This document shows positions 31,768 through 40,875 of a DNA stretch of 64,000 bases, piece by piece; within the stretch, counting starts at the first letter, position 1; the number at the start of each line of letters is the position of its first letter. The stretch is from Paenibacillus amylolyticus (GTDB lineage: Bacteria > Bacillota > Bacilli > Paenibacillales > Paenibacillaceae): the NCBI RefSeq assembly GCF_001570725.1, contig NZ_BCNV01000001.1, forward strand, positions 3,658,001-3,722,000, read 5' to 3'. The position numbers and the translations under genes are program-made. The notes under the pieces were generated by a model. It saw only the letters and a program-made list of their open reading frames with translations, was not told where the DNA came from and did not search any database.

Positions 31768-33816
31768 TTATACAGACTTCCGCCAGTTAGAACGATACAT
31801 CAGATACAGGAAGTACGGCGTTCCGATGATCGCAATGAGTATACCTGATGGAATCTCTGTCGGCGCCATGACCGTTCTGCCGATTGTATCGGCGAGCACC
31901 AGCATGACTGCACCCGCTAATGCGGATAAAAACATCGAACGTCTTAACTTATTTCCCGTCAGTAACCGAACCATATGTGGTGCAATCAGACCGATAAAAC
32001 CAACGGTTCCTACACAAGCAACCGCACCTGCTGCAAGTAATACACCCACTGTCATGGCTAATAATCGTGTACGACGTACTCCGAGACCAAGCCCGGATGC
32101 ACTGTTGTCGTCAAATACCAGCAGTTCGAATCTGCGTGCCAGCCACCAGGCCACCGGCACCAGAATAACTAAAAATAATCCGATAACCTTCACCTGTTCC
32201 CAAGTACGAGCATAGGTGCTTCCTGTCAGCCAGATATACCCGCTGCTACCGTAGACGGCACCACGGACAATCAAAATCTGAATACCTGCTCCAGCAATGG
32301 CAGACATCGCGATCCCTAACAATACAACCGCCGAAGGGTTTAGCCCTTTCTTCCAAGCGAGGGAGAACACAATTACTGCGGCAATGGCTGCACCGACGAT
32401 GGCTGCAATCGGCAGCAAGTACATTGGAAGACCCGGCCATAAGATGATGACCATCATCGCTCCAAGCCCTGCACCTGAGGACACACCAACAATTGAAGCA
32501 TCCGCCAGCGGGTTACGTACCGCCATCTGAATAAGCACACCGCTAATTGCCAGTGCTGCCCCCGCACCTGCGGCAACAAGTGTACGCGGAATCCGAAGCT
32601 GAACCAACGCGGAGAACAGTCCATCCGACTGGAATAGGCTCGGCAACAGATCAGCCAATGGAATTCGCATGCCGCCAAACATTGTACTGAGCAAGATAAG
32701 CGCGATGGTAATGACTGAGAATAATACAGCCATCGGGCCAAATGCAAAACGACGCGCAGCTCCTCCTGTACTCATTGAAGTAGACATACCTGATCCGTTC
32801 GCGGCTTTCATGCGTGTAAGAACAAGCCAGATGAGCCACGGTGCACCAATGATCGCCATAACGGCACCCGTTGGTAGTTCCATGCTGGAGTTATGCACCA
32901 TCTTAGCGAGGACATCTGCTCCAACCAGAAGCGCAGCTCCCCATATGAACACACCCGGTAACAGCAATCGGTTGGAACGTACCCCACTCAATCGAACCAG
33001 ATGTGGCGCAACCAGTCCCACGAAGCCAATCGGCCCAATTACACTGACGATGACTGCAGCCAGCAATACTGCGAGAATTAAACCACCCGCACGAGCCAAT
33101 CCAACCTTTTGCCCCAATGAAGAAGCGGTTGATTCATCCAGCTCCAGCATATCCCACTGTCTGGACAAAATTAACGCGAGAAGGGTAATGCCAATTACCC
33201 AAGGCCAAGCATAGGACACACCACTCCAGTCCTTCTGGACAAGTGTTCCGGAACCCCAAAGAAACAACCCTTGCGTCTCCATGGAGAAAAAAATATGTAA
33301 TGCGCTTGTAAATGAACCGAGCACCATCGATACAATCATACCGGACAATGCAAGCCGAACCGGGCTTGATGTTCGTCCACCGCCCATGAAATAAGCCGCA
33401 AATGCTGCCAGCAGACCACCAAGAGCTGCGAAGAGAAAAGGCGACTGACTTAACAGACCTGGAAAAGCAATAACTCCCAGTACCACCACAAAGTACGCTC
33501 CTGCATTAATGCCCAGTGTATCTGAAGCAGCCAGTGGATTACGAGTAATCGTTTGCAGCAAAGCGCCCGCAACAGCCAGTGCGCCGCCTGCAAGAATACC
33601 AATCACTGTACGCGGCATGCGCAAATCCCAAACCATATTGTGTTCTAATGTATCCTGTCTGCCTGTAAGTGCATCCCAAACCACATGCAAAGGAATGGAC
33701 GCCTCTCCATAACACAGACTTACAAAAAAAAGCACGATGAGAGCGGTTAGACCGCCCCCATATATGCTTATTGTGCGCCAATTCATCGTTGGCTTGGATC
33801 CTTGAACCGAACTCAT
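31768..33816 (-). CDS. Ferric-siderophore ABC permease, two FecCD domains in one chain (FhuB-like)
   Basis: 682 residues with about 18-20 membrane segments and a clear internal repeat. Each half has RMPRTVIGILAGGALAVAGA / RIPRTLVAAGAGAALAISG, then the coupling-helix signature GFVGLVAPHLVRL / GFIGLIAPHMVRLL. Most Bacillota use two separate permeases (FhuB/FhuG, FeuB/FeuC); here they are fused as in E. coli FhuB. Its start overlaps the stop of the binding-protein gene by ATGA, so the two are co-translated. No ATPase gene follows (the terminator comes 18 nt after the stop), so an ATPase encoded elsewhere must energise it. Confidence 0.93.
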   Translation of the reverse strand: MSSVQGSKPTMNWRTISIYGGGLTALIVLFFVSLCYGEASIPLHVVWDALTGRQDTLEHNMVWDLRMPRTVIGILAGGALAVAGALLQTITRNPLAASDTLGINAGAYFVVVLGVIAFPGLLSQSPFLFAALGGLLAAFAAYFMGGGRTSSPVRLALSGMIVSMVLGSFTSALHIFFSMETQGLFLWGSGTLVQKDWSGVSYAWPWVIGITLLALILSRQWDMLELDESTASSLGQKVGLARAGGLILAVLLAAVIVSVIGPIGFVGLVAPHLVRLSGVRSNRLLLPGVFIWGAALLVGADVLAKMVHNSSMELPTGAVMAIIGAPWLIWLVLTRMKAANGSGMSTSMSTGGAARRFAFGPMAVLFSVITIALILLSTMFGGMRIPLADLLPSLFQSDGLFSALVQLRIPRTLVAAGAGAALAISGVLIQMAVRNPLADASIVGVSSGAGLGAMMVIILWPGLPMYLLPIAAIVGAAIAAVIVFSLAWKKGLNPSAVVLLGIAMSAIAGAGIQILIVRGAVYGSSGYIWLTGSTYARTWEQVKVIGLFLVILVPVAWWLARRFELLVFDDNSASGLGLGVRRTRLLAMTVGVLLAAGAVACVGTVGFIGLIAPHMVRLLTGNKLRRSMFLSALAGAVMLVLADTIGRTVMAPTEIPSGILIAIIGTPYFLYLMYRSNWRKSV

Positions 33817-34814
33817 TTGGTAATCGCCTCTACTACGCCATCAACCAATACTTTGGAGGAGATCGGTCCACCAAATGTCCATGTTGTGCTATCCAGTTGA
33901 TAGGTACGTTTGTCCTTCACAAAGTTCAGTCCATTCCATACAGAGTTATCTTTCATGGCTGTGCCAAAAACGTCATCGTCTGGTTGGGTAATGTAAATGA
34001 AGTTACTGTCCTTTACAGCAGTCAAAGACTCAATGCCTACTGTGGAGAAGCCGTAGTTTTCAACTTTGTCTGGCTGCCAATCGTTAACCAGTCCGATTTT
34101 ATCCAATGTACCAATCACAACTGAGTTATCGGTAAACATGCGCAGGCTGACTGCATTTTGATATGTGAACGCTTGTGTCAATGCAAAATTGAAGTTTTCT
34201 TTCCCCGCAGCAGCCAGTTTTTCTTTGGCTTCTACATAGTGCTGATCGAGATCACTAAGAACTTCTTTTGCTTTGTCTTCTTTACCCAGAGCCGTTGCAA
34301 TGTTAGTAAAGATCTCTGTCATCTTGTCATAATCATAGCCATTACCATCATACGGATCATATTCAATCGTTGGAGCAATCGCGTTAAGCTGATCGTATAC
34401 CGCCGTGTTATTGTCTGCATTAGCAATGATGAGATCAGGCTTCAATGCAGCAATAGCTTCGAGATTCGGTTCACTGCGTGTTCCGATATCCGTTACACTG
34501 TCATCCAGTGCTGCTTCGGATGTTACCCACACTTTATAGTTAGCGTTATCTGCGTTACCTACTGGTTGAACACCCAGGGCAACGACATCTTCCGTATATG
34601 TCCATTCAAGTGTAACAACACGCTCTGCTGGCTTGTCCAGCTTAAGCTCTCCACGTTTATGCTTCACGGTAACAGGACCTGCTGTCTCTTCAGCCGGAGC
34701 ACTACCCGAGTCACTACCTTGACTTGTATCTGTTGTAGTGGTGGTTTTACCACAACCCGCCAAAACCAGCACAAAGGCCAGCATAATCAACAGTCCGTTT
34801 AACCCTTTTTTCAT
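33813..34814 (-). CDS. Iron-siderophore ABC transporter substrate-binding lipoprotein, partner of the double permease
   Basis: 333 residues: signal peptide, lipobox LAGC|GKTT at residue 20-21, Thr/Ser/Glu linker, then the class III binding fold (GELKLDKPAERVVTLEWTYTEDVVALGVQPVG ... AALKPDLIIANADNN; conserved pieces AERVVTLEW and LKPDLIIAN). Resembles YfiY/FhuD-type receptors for hydroxamate or citrate-type siderophores; specificity unknown. First gene of a Fur-controlled operon, with a perfect Fur box about 33 nt upstream of the ATG (RBS GGGGAGA), overlapping the permease start by 4 nt. Confidence 0.92.
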   Translation of the reverse strand: MKKGLNGLLIMLAFVLVLAGCGKTTTTTDTSQGSDSGSAPAEETAGPVTVKHKRGELKLDKPAERVVTLEWTYTEDVVALGVQPVGNADNANYKVWVTSEAALDDSVTDIGTRSEPNLEAIAALKPDLIIANADNNTAVYDQLNAIAPTIEYDPYDGNGYDYDKMTEIFTNIATALGKEDKAKEVLSDLDQHYVEAKEKLAAAGKENFNFALTQAFTYQNAVSLRMFTDNSVVIGTLDKIGLVNDWQPDKVENYGFSTVGIESLTAVKDSNFIYITQPDDDVFGTAMKDNSVWNGLNFVKDKRTYQLDSTTWTFGGPISSKVLVDGVVEAITK

Positions 34815-34846
34815 ATCTGTATCTCCCCTGTTTGTATGTATTTATA

Positions 34847-34861
34847 TGATAACAATTATCA
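34847..34861. promoter_or_regulatory. Fur box of the binding protein-permease operon
   Basis: TGATAACAATTATCA, a palindrome of the Fur consensus type except at the centre, 33-47 nt upstream of the leftward start at 34814. Confidence 0.88.
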
Positions 34862-34943
34862 TTATCACTATTGGATTATGCCGTAGGAATTGATTTTTGT
34901 CAATGCAAAGTACCTTATTCCCATTCTTTTATGAAATAAAAAA

Positions 34944-34978
34944 GGAGAGGGATAGCTCAAATGCTATCCTTCCCTTCC
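34944..34978 (-). terminator. Terminator of the CueP-like gene
   Basis: Stem GGAGAGGGATAGC / GCTATCCttCccTTCC with small mismatches, minus-strand end CTCCTTTTTTATTT, 18 nt after the stop. Confidence 0.75.
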
Positions 34979-34996
34979 ATTGCTTGCCTGTTTACA

Positions 34997-35539
34997 TTAA
35001 CTCAACTGCATCGTAGTGATGCATGTATTATCATTTTCGTATGTAGACAATTGCGTTTCTGCAACCTTTCCATCTCGAACAATACGAATCAGATAGGTTC
35101 TGTCTCTAGGCACCCAAAAATCCATAAATCCGTTCGCACCGGACTTAATCACATCATCTTTCATAAAAGTGTTGCCTTGAGAATCGTGAATGGTAACGCT
35201 AAATTCCTTATTGCTCATTTCCCCCTGACAACCGGTCAAGCTATGAATTGCGCAGGGATGGGTCTGGTCCACATAGGGCGCAATGGAAAGGAAAAATTCA
35301 TTTTCAGGCAAATCGTATGTAGTGGTCTTTTTATCTTGATCGGTGACAATTAACTGTTTGGCATTAATGGAGGCAGATTCCGGTGTTTCTTTACCTGTGC
35401 TGATATCTTCCACCAATTTTCTGATGTTGGATGCACTGACTGTACCCGGCTCATCCTTGCCCGCATTGCTTGCAAACAGGTAGGTTCCGATCACAATTAC
35501 AACTGCAACACTTGTAATGATCCACATTTGTTTTTTCAC
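34997..35539 (-). CDS. CueP-like periplasmic-type copper-binding protein
   Basis: 180 residues: a membrane-anchoring or signal segment (MWIITSVAVVIVIGTYLF, about residues 5-22) and an extracellular domain with the cysteines of CueP, HPCAIHSLTGCQGE (two Cys, about 108-120) and NDNTCITT near the C-terminus. CueP of Salmonella binds copper in the periplasm; in a Gram-positive it would act on the outer face of the membrane. The frame is open upstream, but the GTG at 35539 is chosen since it directly precedes the signal segment and GAGGAG lies about 11 nt away. Divergent from a TetR regulator. Confidence 0.78.
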   Translation of the reverse strand: MKKQMWIITSVAVVIVIGTYLFASNAGKDEPGTVSASNIRKLVEDISTGKETPESASINAKQLIVTDQDKKTTTYDLPENEFFLSIAPYVDQTHPCAIHSLTGCQGEMSNKEFSVTIHDSQGNTFMKDDVIKSGANGFMDFWVPRDRTYLIRIVRDGKVAETQLSTYENDNTCITTMQLS

Positions 35540-35705
35540 CTGGAGTCCATCTCCTCGTCCGTTTTGGTTTATTATAAGGGAGAACACAGCGTTACGGACA
35601 GTTAACGACACCAAAGTCACCATATATTCACATTTTTGTATTGCAGCACGAGTAATTTGCAGCTTGTGCACTGTATCATTGATAATTAAGGGAGGTTGTG
35701 TATAT

Positions 35706-36338
35706 ATGCTTAAGTCTCCATCCGTATCTGACACTGATCGAAGAGTACACAAATCCAAACTGGCTCTAAAGACAGCCCTTCTGGAATGGATGTCCCGTAA
35801 ACCATTGGCCAGCATAACCATCACCGATATTGTCAAATCCGCCGATCTGAACCGCAGCACATTTTACAAGCATTATGTATACAAAGAAGACCTGTTTGAT
35901 GAATTGTTAAATGACGTGCTTGACGATCTCAAATCAGCCTATCGAGCACCCTATCAGCATTTCCGAGATTTCGATATGAAGGACCTTAACGCCTCAGCAA
36001 TTCAAATTTTCGACCATGTACTGGCTCATGCCTCCTTCTATACATTACTGGTTCGTTCTAACGTGCTGTTGGATTTCAGGGATACACTTTATATAACACT
36101 TAAGAACTTGTATCTGGAGGATGTAACCGATCTGTCGCCTGATCCACGGTTGGATAAGGAACTTCTCGCCTGTTATCAGGCTAATGCCGTTCTCGGTTTA
36201 GTTACGGGTTGGGTGCAAAGCAACTTCAAATACAGTGCCTCCTATATGGCGGAACAACTGTTGGAATTCACACGCATGAACCGCTCCCAAGAGATTTATC
36301 GGTCTAATCTCCATTCTTCAACGAGTCCATCAAAATAA
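35706..36338 (+). CDS. TetR-family transcriptional regulator
   Basis: 210 residues. The N-terminal HTH (about 22-65) reads KTALLEWMSRKPLASITITD, then IVKSADLNRSTFYKHYVYKEDL, a classical TetR recognition helix. The C-terminal ligand/dimer domain resembles the TetR_C_33/DhaS group that handles stress or dihydroxyacetone signals, with unknown ligand. ATG chosen with GGGAGG about 11 nt upstream. Divergent from the CueP-like gene with 166 nt between starts; it may control either that gene or the SDR gene that converges on it. Confidence 0.87.
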   Translation: MLKSPSVSDTDRRVHKSKLALKTALLEWMSRKPLASITITDIVKSADLNRSTFYKHYVYKEDLFDELLNDVLDDLKSAYRAPYQHFRDFDMKDLNASAIQIFDHVLAHASFYTLLVRSNVLLDFRDTLYITLKNLYLEDVTDLSPDPRLDKELLACYQANAVLGLVTGWVQSNFKYSASYMAEQLLEFTRMNRSQEIYRSNLHSSTSPSK

Positions 36339-36375
36339 AGTTACGCTACAACTCTGTAGTGGTATCTGCTCTTAA

Positions 36376-36421
36376 AAAGAGGTACTGTCTCCCCTGAAGC
36401 TTGAGAATACAGTACCTCTTT
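36376..36421. terminator. Bidirectional terminator between TetR and SDR genes
   Basis: Thirteen-base perfect stem AAAGAGGTACTGT / ACAGTACCTCTTT with a 20-nt loop and A/T tails on both sides. Confidence 0.85.
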
Positions 36422-36445
36422 ATTATCTCGGAACATTCTTTGTAG

Positions 36446-37216
36446 TTAGTTGCTGATCCAGCCACCATCTACAGGCAACTCAACACCTGTAATGAATTTG
36501 GATTCATCAGATGCCAAAAACAGGTAGGCGTAAGCAATATCCATAGATTCACCAGCATGTGGAGGCAGTGGTGCAAGATTTTTGTAATGCTCCCCCATCT
36601 CCACCTGGGATTTGATGCCTGCTTTCTCCACCATACCCGTAAACACAGCACCCGGGTGTACGGAGTTCACACGGATATTATCTTTGGCGAACCATTGTGC
36701 CCCATGTTTGGTCAATGAACGTACAGATCCCTTGGAAGCACTATAAGCCGCGCCCTGGGCATCTGCGATTCCACCAATGATTGCTGCAATGGAAGAGGTA
36801 TTAACGATGGAACCTTGTCCATTCTTCTGCATATAAGGAATGACTGCCTTCATGCCGAGCCATACACCTGTTCCATTAATGGACATAACCTTGTCCCAAT
36901 CCTCTAACTCAGCTTCCAAAATGCCTTTGGCCATATGGATTCCAGCATTGTTGACCAGAATATCTATTTTGCCGTATTTCGATACGGTTTCTTCCACAAC
37001 AGCGTTCCAAGACTCTGGGCTGGACACATCCAGCTTCAGCGCAATGGCTTCTCCGCCATCAGCTACGATCTGTTTAACCTGTTCCTCCAAAGCTTCGACT
37101 GCCACATCGGTAGCCACTACCTTGGCTCCTTCTTTTGCAAATAATTGAATACCTGCCAATCCCATGCCACTTGCGGCACCGGTTATAATTGCAACTTTTC
37201 CAGTTAATCTACCCAT
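36446..37216 (-). CDS. Short-chain dehydrogenase (glucose-1-dehydrogenase-like, classical SDR)
   Basis: 256 residues. TGAASGMG cofactor loop (12-19), NNAG (about 89-92), Ser in VNTSSIAAI (about 142), catalytic Tyr and Lys in AAYSASKGS (about 157-165), then the VHPGAVFTGM loop and C-terminal VDGGWISN. All catalytic residues present. Preference (NAD or NADP, alcohol or sugar) cannot be read with certainty; ATDVAVEAL after strand 2 suggests NAD. Stand-alone gene, convergent with TetR. Confidence 0.9.
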   Translation of the reverse strand: MGRLTGKVAIITGAASGMGLAGIQLFAKEGAKVVATDVAVEALEEQVKQIVADGGEAIALKLDVSSPESWNAVVEETVSKYGKIDILVNNAGIHMAKGILEAELEDWDKVMSINGTGVWLGMKAVIPYMQKNGQGSIVNTSSIAAIIGGIADAQGAAYSASKGSVRSLTKHGAQWFAKDNIRVNSVHPGAVFTGMVEKAGIKSQVEMGEHYKNLAPLPPHAGESMDIAYAYLFLASDESKFITGVELPVDGGWISN

Positions 37217-37435
37217 TTCATATCATCCTTTCATTTTGCGATGAGTGCCTCATGATGACACCCAACCTGCTAACACCTTTAGTATACGGATGAAATGAAA
37301 GCTCTTTCAATCAGCAAATAGACAGGCTTTTGTGGGATAACCGATAGTGTGTGCCTCCTTTTGTCTGTTATGTCAAAGTTAATCCACAAATCTAAACCCA
37401 TCTGTTGTTTTCTCTTCTCATACTGTAATTCCATC

Positions 37436-39292
37436 TCAACGTGCCATAATCCGATCAGCCATTTCCTCGGCCTGCAGCACCGCAGACAAAGGGTCAGAGA
37501 GAAAATATCTATTCCAATCAAGGTTAATAATCTGGCAGTGATCTGTCTCGATGGATTTCTGCCATGGTTTGCCTGAAGCTTGGTCAAGACCATGTCTTGG
37601 ACCATTATCCAACACCAACAGGTAGTCCTCCACATACCCACCTACCGCACTCCGCGCAATATCCAGGTATTCCAGGCCCGGCTCCAATAGTTCCTGGCGA
37701 ACCTTGCCTGCTGGCCTCAAGTTCAGTAAGCCATAGGCTGCCTTCCCCCCACGAGTTCCCGTATTTCCCACAAGGGTAATATGTTCTCCCCAATTCGGAT
37801 CAATAACAGTAAATGTCTTCTCTGCGGAGACCTTGCCCGTGATCGTTTGCTGCAAAGTATGTACTCTCCGCACGTATTCCTTAATCCATGTTTCGGCTTC
37901 TGTCCGGCGATTCAGAATACGTCCCATCTCTCGAATCTCCTCCGCGACAGAGCCATTACCACTCCCTCCATAGACCACTGTAGGTGCAATTCGGGCATAG
38001 GAAGCGTAGGCAGCAGGATTCCAGGTGATGATCAGATCTGGCTCCAGTTCAAGTACTTTTTCAATGGAGATAAAATTATGATTCCCGATATCCTGTACTT
38101 GGTCATAGATATAAGGCTCCAGCATTTGGTTGCTTTCAATGAGTGAATGTGGCGCTCCAAGAGGTGTTACCCCCAATGCTAGCACTTCTCCCAAATTCCA
38201 GTCGACGACAACTCGGTTAGGCTTGTTGGGTATCGTAATCTCGCCCATGCTTGTGGCAAGCATCCGAGTTCTGGCTCTTGGCAACGCGGCCGCCGAGGAT
38301 TTCCACACTTGGACTCCTTTCAAATCTATAGTCTCCTGTTCTGGCTGGGGCTGGTCAGCATCACCTATGGATACTGTTCGTCCGCTCCATCCCAAATAGT
38401 GACTTTCCAAAGCGGCGTGTGGTTGGAAAGTTTTCGGGGCTACATCTGGAATACTGCTCTCTCGACGCTTTCTGTAGAACTCCGGAGAAACCCCATAATG
38501 TTTTTTGAAATAACGACTTAGTGTATAGCCATTCTCATAGCCTACTCTTTCCGCGATTTCCTGTAAGGTCCCTTTCGTACTCACCAGTAGTTTCAGTGCC
38601 TGTTCCATCCGAATCTGTGAAAGCACACGACTGGGACTAATATTCAATTGCAGCTGAAACAATTGGTTCAGATACCTCGGACTGCAATCCAGCATTTCAG
38701 CAACCTGTTCCATCTTGAGTGATTCCGCGTAGTGACGTTTCAGATAACGGACTGCCTGATCTACACGGTCCAGCTTCGTACGGTTCTTCCGCTGCTCTTG
38801 CATTTGTTTCAGCATCTCGGCGAGCCATTGGTAGAACAACGCCTTGGTTTGAATCCGGCCTGCTGACTGTAGTTCATTCCACTGTCTGTATATCAATTGC
38901 ATAATTTCAATTAATGGCAAAGGGTACGTTGGTTCAAAACCAAAACTGACTTGCAGCGACTCCGCCCCAGTATATGTTTGGGATTCTTCAGCATTTGGCT
39001 TCTCTGACTCTGGTGACGAATACGACAACACATGTAATTCCATTCGCTTCTTAGCCAGACAATCCAGACGCATTCCTTTGGAGGCGTGCAGAATATAAGT
39101 TCCTTTAATAGAGTGTATCCCCTGACCGAGCCAGATCTTCCCCTTGCCATTCGTTATTAATAAAAAAGCATTCGAGGGAAGCATCCACGTATTAGGATCT
39201 TCACTGGTGTTAACCGTCATGATTCGAATATCCAGTAATCGGATTGTTATATGCTCCCATAATGCCCCGTATTCTTCTATGTTCATCGTCAT
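37436..39292 (-). CDS. AraC-family regulator with C-terminal siderophore-binding domain, no signal peptide
   Basis: 618 residues. Cupin-like sensor (about 1-150), AraC domain (about 185-285: MEQVAEMLDCSPRYLNQLFQ, LQEIAERVGYENGYTLSRYF), an unusually long polar linker (about 290-345), then a binding-protein fold (GEITIPNKPNRVVVDWNLGE ... LELEPDLIITWNP). No hydrophobic segment, so the ligand would be sensed in the cytoplasm, unlike the 15120 and 25117 genes. The C-terminal half is closely related to the lipoprotein encoded divergently at 39489 (both VVVDWN, EVLALGVTPLG / HVLAVGVTPVG, LEPDLIITW), suggesting that sensor and transporter protein see the same siderophore. ATG preceded by AAAGG. Confidence 0.87.
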   Translation of the reverse strand: MTMNIEEYGALWEHITIRLLDIRIMTVNTSEDPNTWMLPSNAFLLITNGKGKIWLGQGIHSIKGTYILHASKGMRLDCLAKKRMELHVLSYSSPESEKPNAEESQTYTGAESLQVSFGFEPTYPLPLIEIMQLIYRQWNELQSAGRIQTKALFYQWLAEMLKQMQEQRKNRTKLDRVDQAVRYLKRHYAESLKMEQVAEMLDCSPRYLNQLFQLQLNISPSRVLSQIRMEQALKLLVSTKGTLQEIAERVGYENGYTLSRYFKKHYGVSPEFYRKRRESSIPDVAPKTFQPHAALESHYLGWSGRTVSIGDADQPQPEQETIDLKGVQVWKSSAAALPRARTRMLATSMGEITIPNKPNRVVVDWNLGEVLALGVTPLGAPHSLIESNQMLEPYIYDQVQDIGNHNFISIEKVLELEPDLIITWNPAAYASYARIAPTVVYGGSGNGSVAEEIREMGRILNRRTEAETWIKEYVRRVHTLQQTITGKVSAEKTFTVIDPNWGEHITLVGNTGTRGGKAAYGLLNLRPAGKVRQELLEPGLEYLDIARSAVGGYVEDYLLVLDNGPRHGLDQASGKPWQKSIETDHCQIINLDWNRYFLSDPLSAVLQAEEMADRIMAR

Positions 39293-39347
39293 GGACCTTT
39301 CTTTGTGTTTCCTCGTTACTACATCCAAAGCTTCGCCTCATCATATA

Positions 39348-39362
39348 TGATAATCATTCTCA
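39348..39362. promoter_or_regulatory. Fur box upstream of the 37436 regulator
   Basis: TGATAATCATTCTCA differs from the Fur palindrome at one or two positions; 56-70 nt upstream of the leftward start at 39292. Confidence 0.75.
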
Positions 39363-39454
39363 GTTCAACCTGTACGTCTGTTCTGAAATGGTTATGCTTT
39401 CGCTTCCGAATCGGTTATTGTGCAATTGCGGGTTTCCCTCTAGAGTTATATAAA

Positions 39455-39469
39455 TGAAAATCATTATCA
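39455..39469. promoter_or_regulatory. Fur box upstream of the 39489 binding protein
   Basis: TGAAAATCATTATCA, one mismatch from the Fur core, ending 20 nt before the ATG at 39489. Confidence 0.8.
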
Positions 39470-39488
39470 ATTAGAAAGAGGGTTCGTC

Positions 39489-40463
39489 ATGTTGTTTAAG
39501 AAAGCTTGGTATCGTATGGCCCTGCCGGTTTTGCTGATCATGGCCATATTCATTAGTGGTTGTACCCAAAAAGAGACGGCGGAACCCGTCGCGACAGAAA
39601 CAGAAAACGCCGCACCACAGACAAGAACACTCTCTACGATGATGGGAGACGTCACCGTACCCCTCAACCCTGAGAGGGTTGTCGTTGACTGGAATATAGG
39701 ACATGTTCTGGCTGTCGGAGTAACACCCGTTGGTGTGCCGGGTAGCCTGCTGGATTACGGAATGTTCCTGCGTGACAAGCTTACGGATAGCGCAGATTTG
39801 GGTAACCACAGTGAGGTTTCGCTTGAGAAAATGGTAGAGCTGGAACCGGACCTGATTATCACATGGGACCAGGAGAAATTTCAGACCTATTCCAAAATCG
39901 CTCCGACTGTCGTATTCGTACCAGATCAGTATGATTCCATGGAAGCCGAAGTGATCGCCATGGGCGAGATTCTGAATCGACCTGAAGAGGCCATAGCGTG
40001 GAACGAATCATTTAAACAACGGATCGCAGCTGCTCAGGCCAAAATCAAAGATGTGATTCCGGACGGTGCCACCTTTACCGTTGCCGATTTCAACTTTTTG
40101 AAAAATCCAGCCATTATCGGCAACAGTGCTAATCGTGGTGGAAGAGCAGCCTATGAATTGCTAGGACTGACTCCGGCACCCAAGGTGAAGTCAGATCTTC
40201 TGGACCAAGGCAAAGAAAACCTGGAAGCTAGCGCGGAGGTATTCGGAGAGTACGTAGGTGATTACCTGCTGATGATGGTTACAGAGGGCACGAAGGATCA
40301 CTCCCTGTTGCCTAACGTCTGGGACAATCTGCCTGCGGTGCAGAACAACCATATCTTCAAACTGGATATCCATAAATATTTCACCGCTGATCCCTACACC
40401 TCCATTCTGCAAGCCGAAGAGATCGCAGATCGACTCGCAAGTGGACAGACTGAGCTGAATTAG
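39489..40463 (+). CDS. Iron-siderophore ABC transporter substrate-binding lipoprotein
   Basis: 324 residues: signal peptide, lipobox ISGC|TQK at residue 20-21, short linker, class III binding fold (GDVTVPLNPERVVVDWN ... VELEPDLIITWD). It closely parallels the C-terminal half of the divergent AraC regulator, which probably activates it when the ferric siderophore is present; Fur represses both through the two boxes in the shared 196-nt interval. No permease or ATPase adjoins. RBS AGAGGG before ATG. Confidence 0.92.
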   Translation: MLFKKAWYRMALPVLLIMAIFISGCTQKETAEPVATETENAAPQTRTLSTMMGDVTVPLNPERVVVDWNIGHVLAVGVTPVGVPGSLLDYGMFLRDKLTDSADLGNHSEVSLEKMVELEPDLIITWDQEKFQTYSKIAPTVVFVPDQYDSMEAEVIAMGEILNRPEEAIAWNESFKQRIAAAQAKIKDVIPDGATFTVADFNFLKNPAIIGNSANRGGRAAYELLGLTPAPKVKSDLLDQGKENLEASAEVFGEYVGDYLLMMVTEGTKDHSLLPNVWDNLPAVQNNHIFKLDIHKYFTADPYTSILQAEEIADRLASGQTELN

Positions 40464-40575
40464 AGCGAGTCTTCAAATCTAATGAGACCCGAAACCGAAC
40501 CTGAACGTGTTCAGCGTAGACAAGCACACTGAATCCTGAGTGTGTAAGAACGTGCCCTTCAAGTGAGAGCGAGCG

Positions 40576-40720
40576 CTAACGAACCTGAGACGTCTTATTC
40601 AAGGATTTGAGGCGCCTGCAAAAATCTAAGGAACCTGAGACACCCTATATCGGAATAAACAGCCGTTTTCAGTGTTTTTATTTGGAGATTTTGATAGATA
40701 AGGTGTCTGATGTTCCTTAG
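40576..40720. repeat. Repeated 22-bp motif: two direct copies 50 bp apart and one inverted copy forming a long hairpin
   Basis: CTAACGAACCTGAGACGTC (40576-40594) and CTAAGGAACCTGAGACACC (40626-40644) are spaced exactly 50 bases apart, and the second is matched by an inverted copy ending in ATGTTCCTTAG (40698-40720, 20 of 23 positions pair), leaving a 49-base loop. A weaker relative (GAAACCGAACCTGAACG) lies at about 40491-40507. It occupies the 489-base gap between two convergent iron genes, where no coding sequence is supported. The form is that of a dispersed palindromic (REP/MITE-like) repeat rather than a terminator. Confidence 0.7.
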
Positions 40721-40797
40721 AAAATCATCTATCCACTCGCCAAGATCGGCAGTCTGGGATTCAAGACTTTTTATCTAGCTCAAAAAAGATTACACAA

Positions 40798-40831
40798 ACA
40801 GCGCCCACCAGAACGATTCAGGTGGCGCTGT
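40798..40831 (+). terminator. Terminator downstream of the palindromic repeat
   Basis: ACAGCGCCcACC / GGTGGCGCTGT hairpin with one bulge, followed on the plus strand by TTTTTTGGGG. It is 335 nt beyond the 39489-40463 gene, so it may end a long transcript that includes the repeat. Confidence 0.75.
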
Positions 40832-40875
40832 TTTTTGGGGTTTGAATATGTCGCTGTCGTCAATAAGGATACGCG

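Noticed and set aside
40576-40720. Repeats 50 bp apart considered as a minimal CRISPR.
   Set aside because: Only two direct copies with differences, plus one inverted copy; no cas gene is near.
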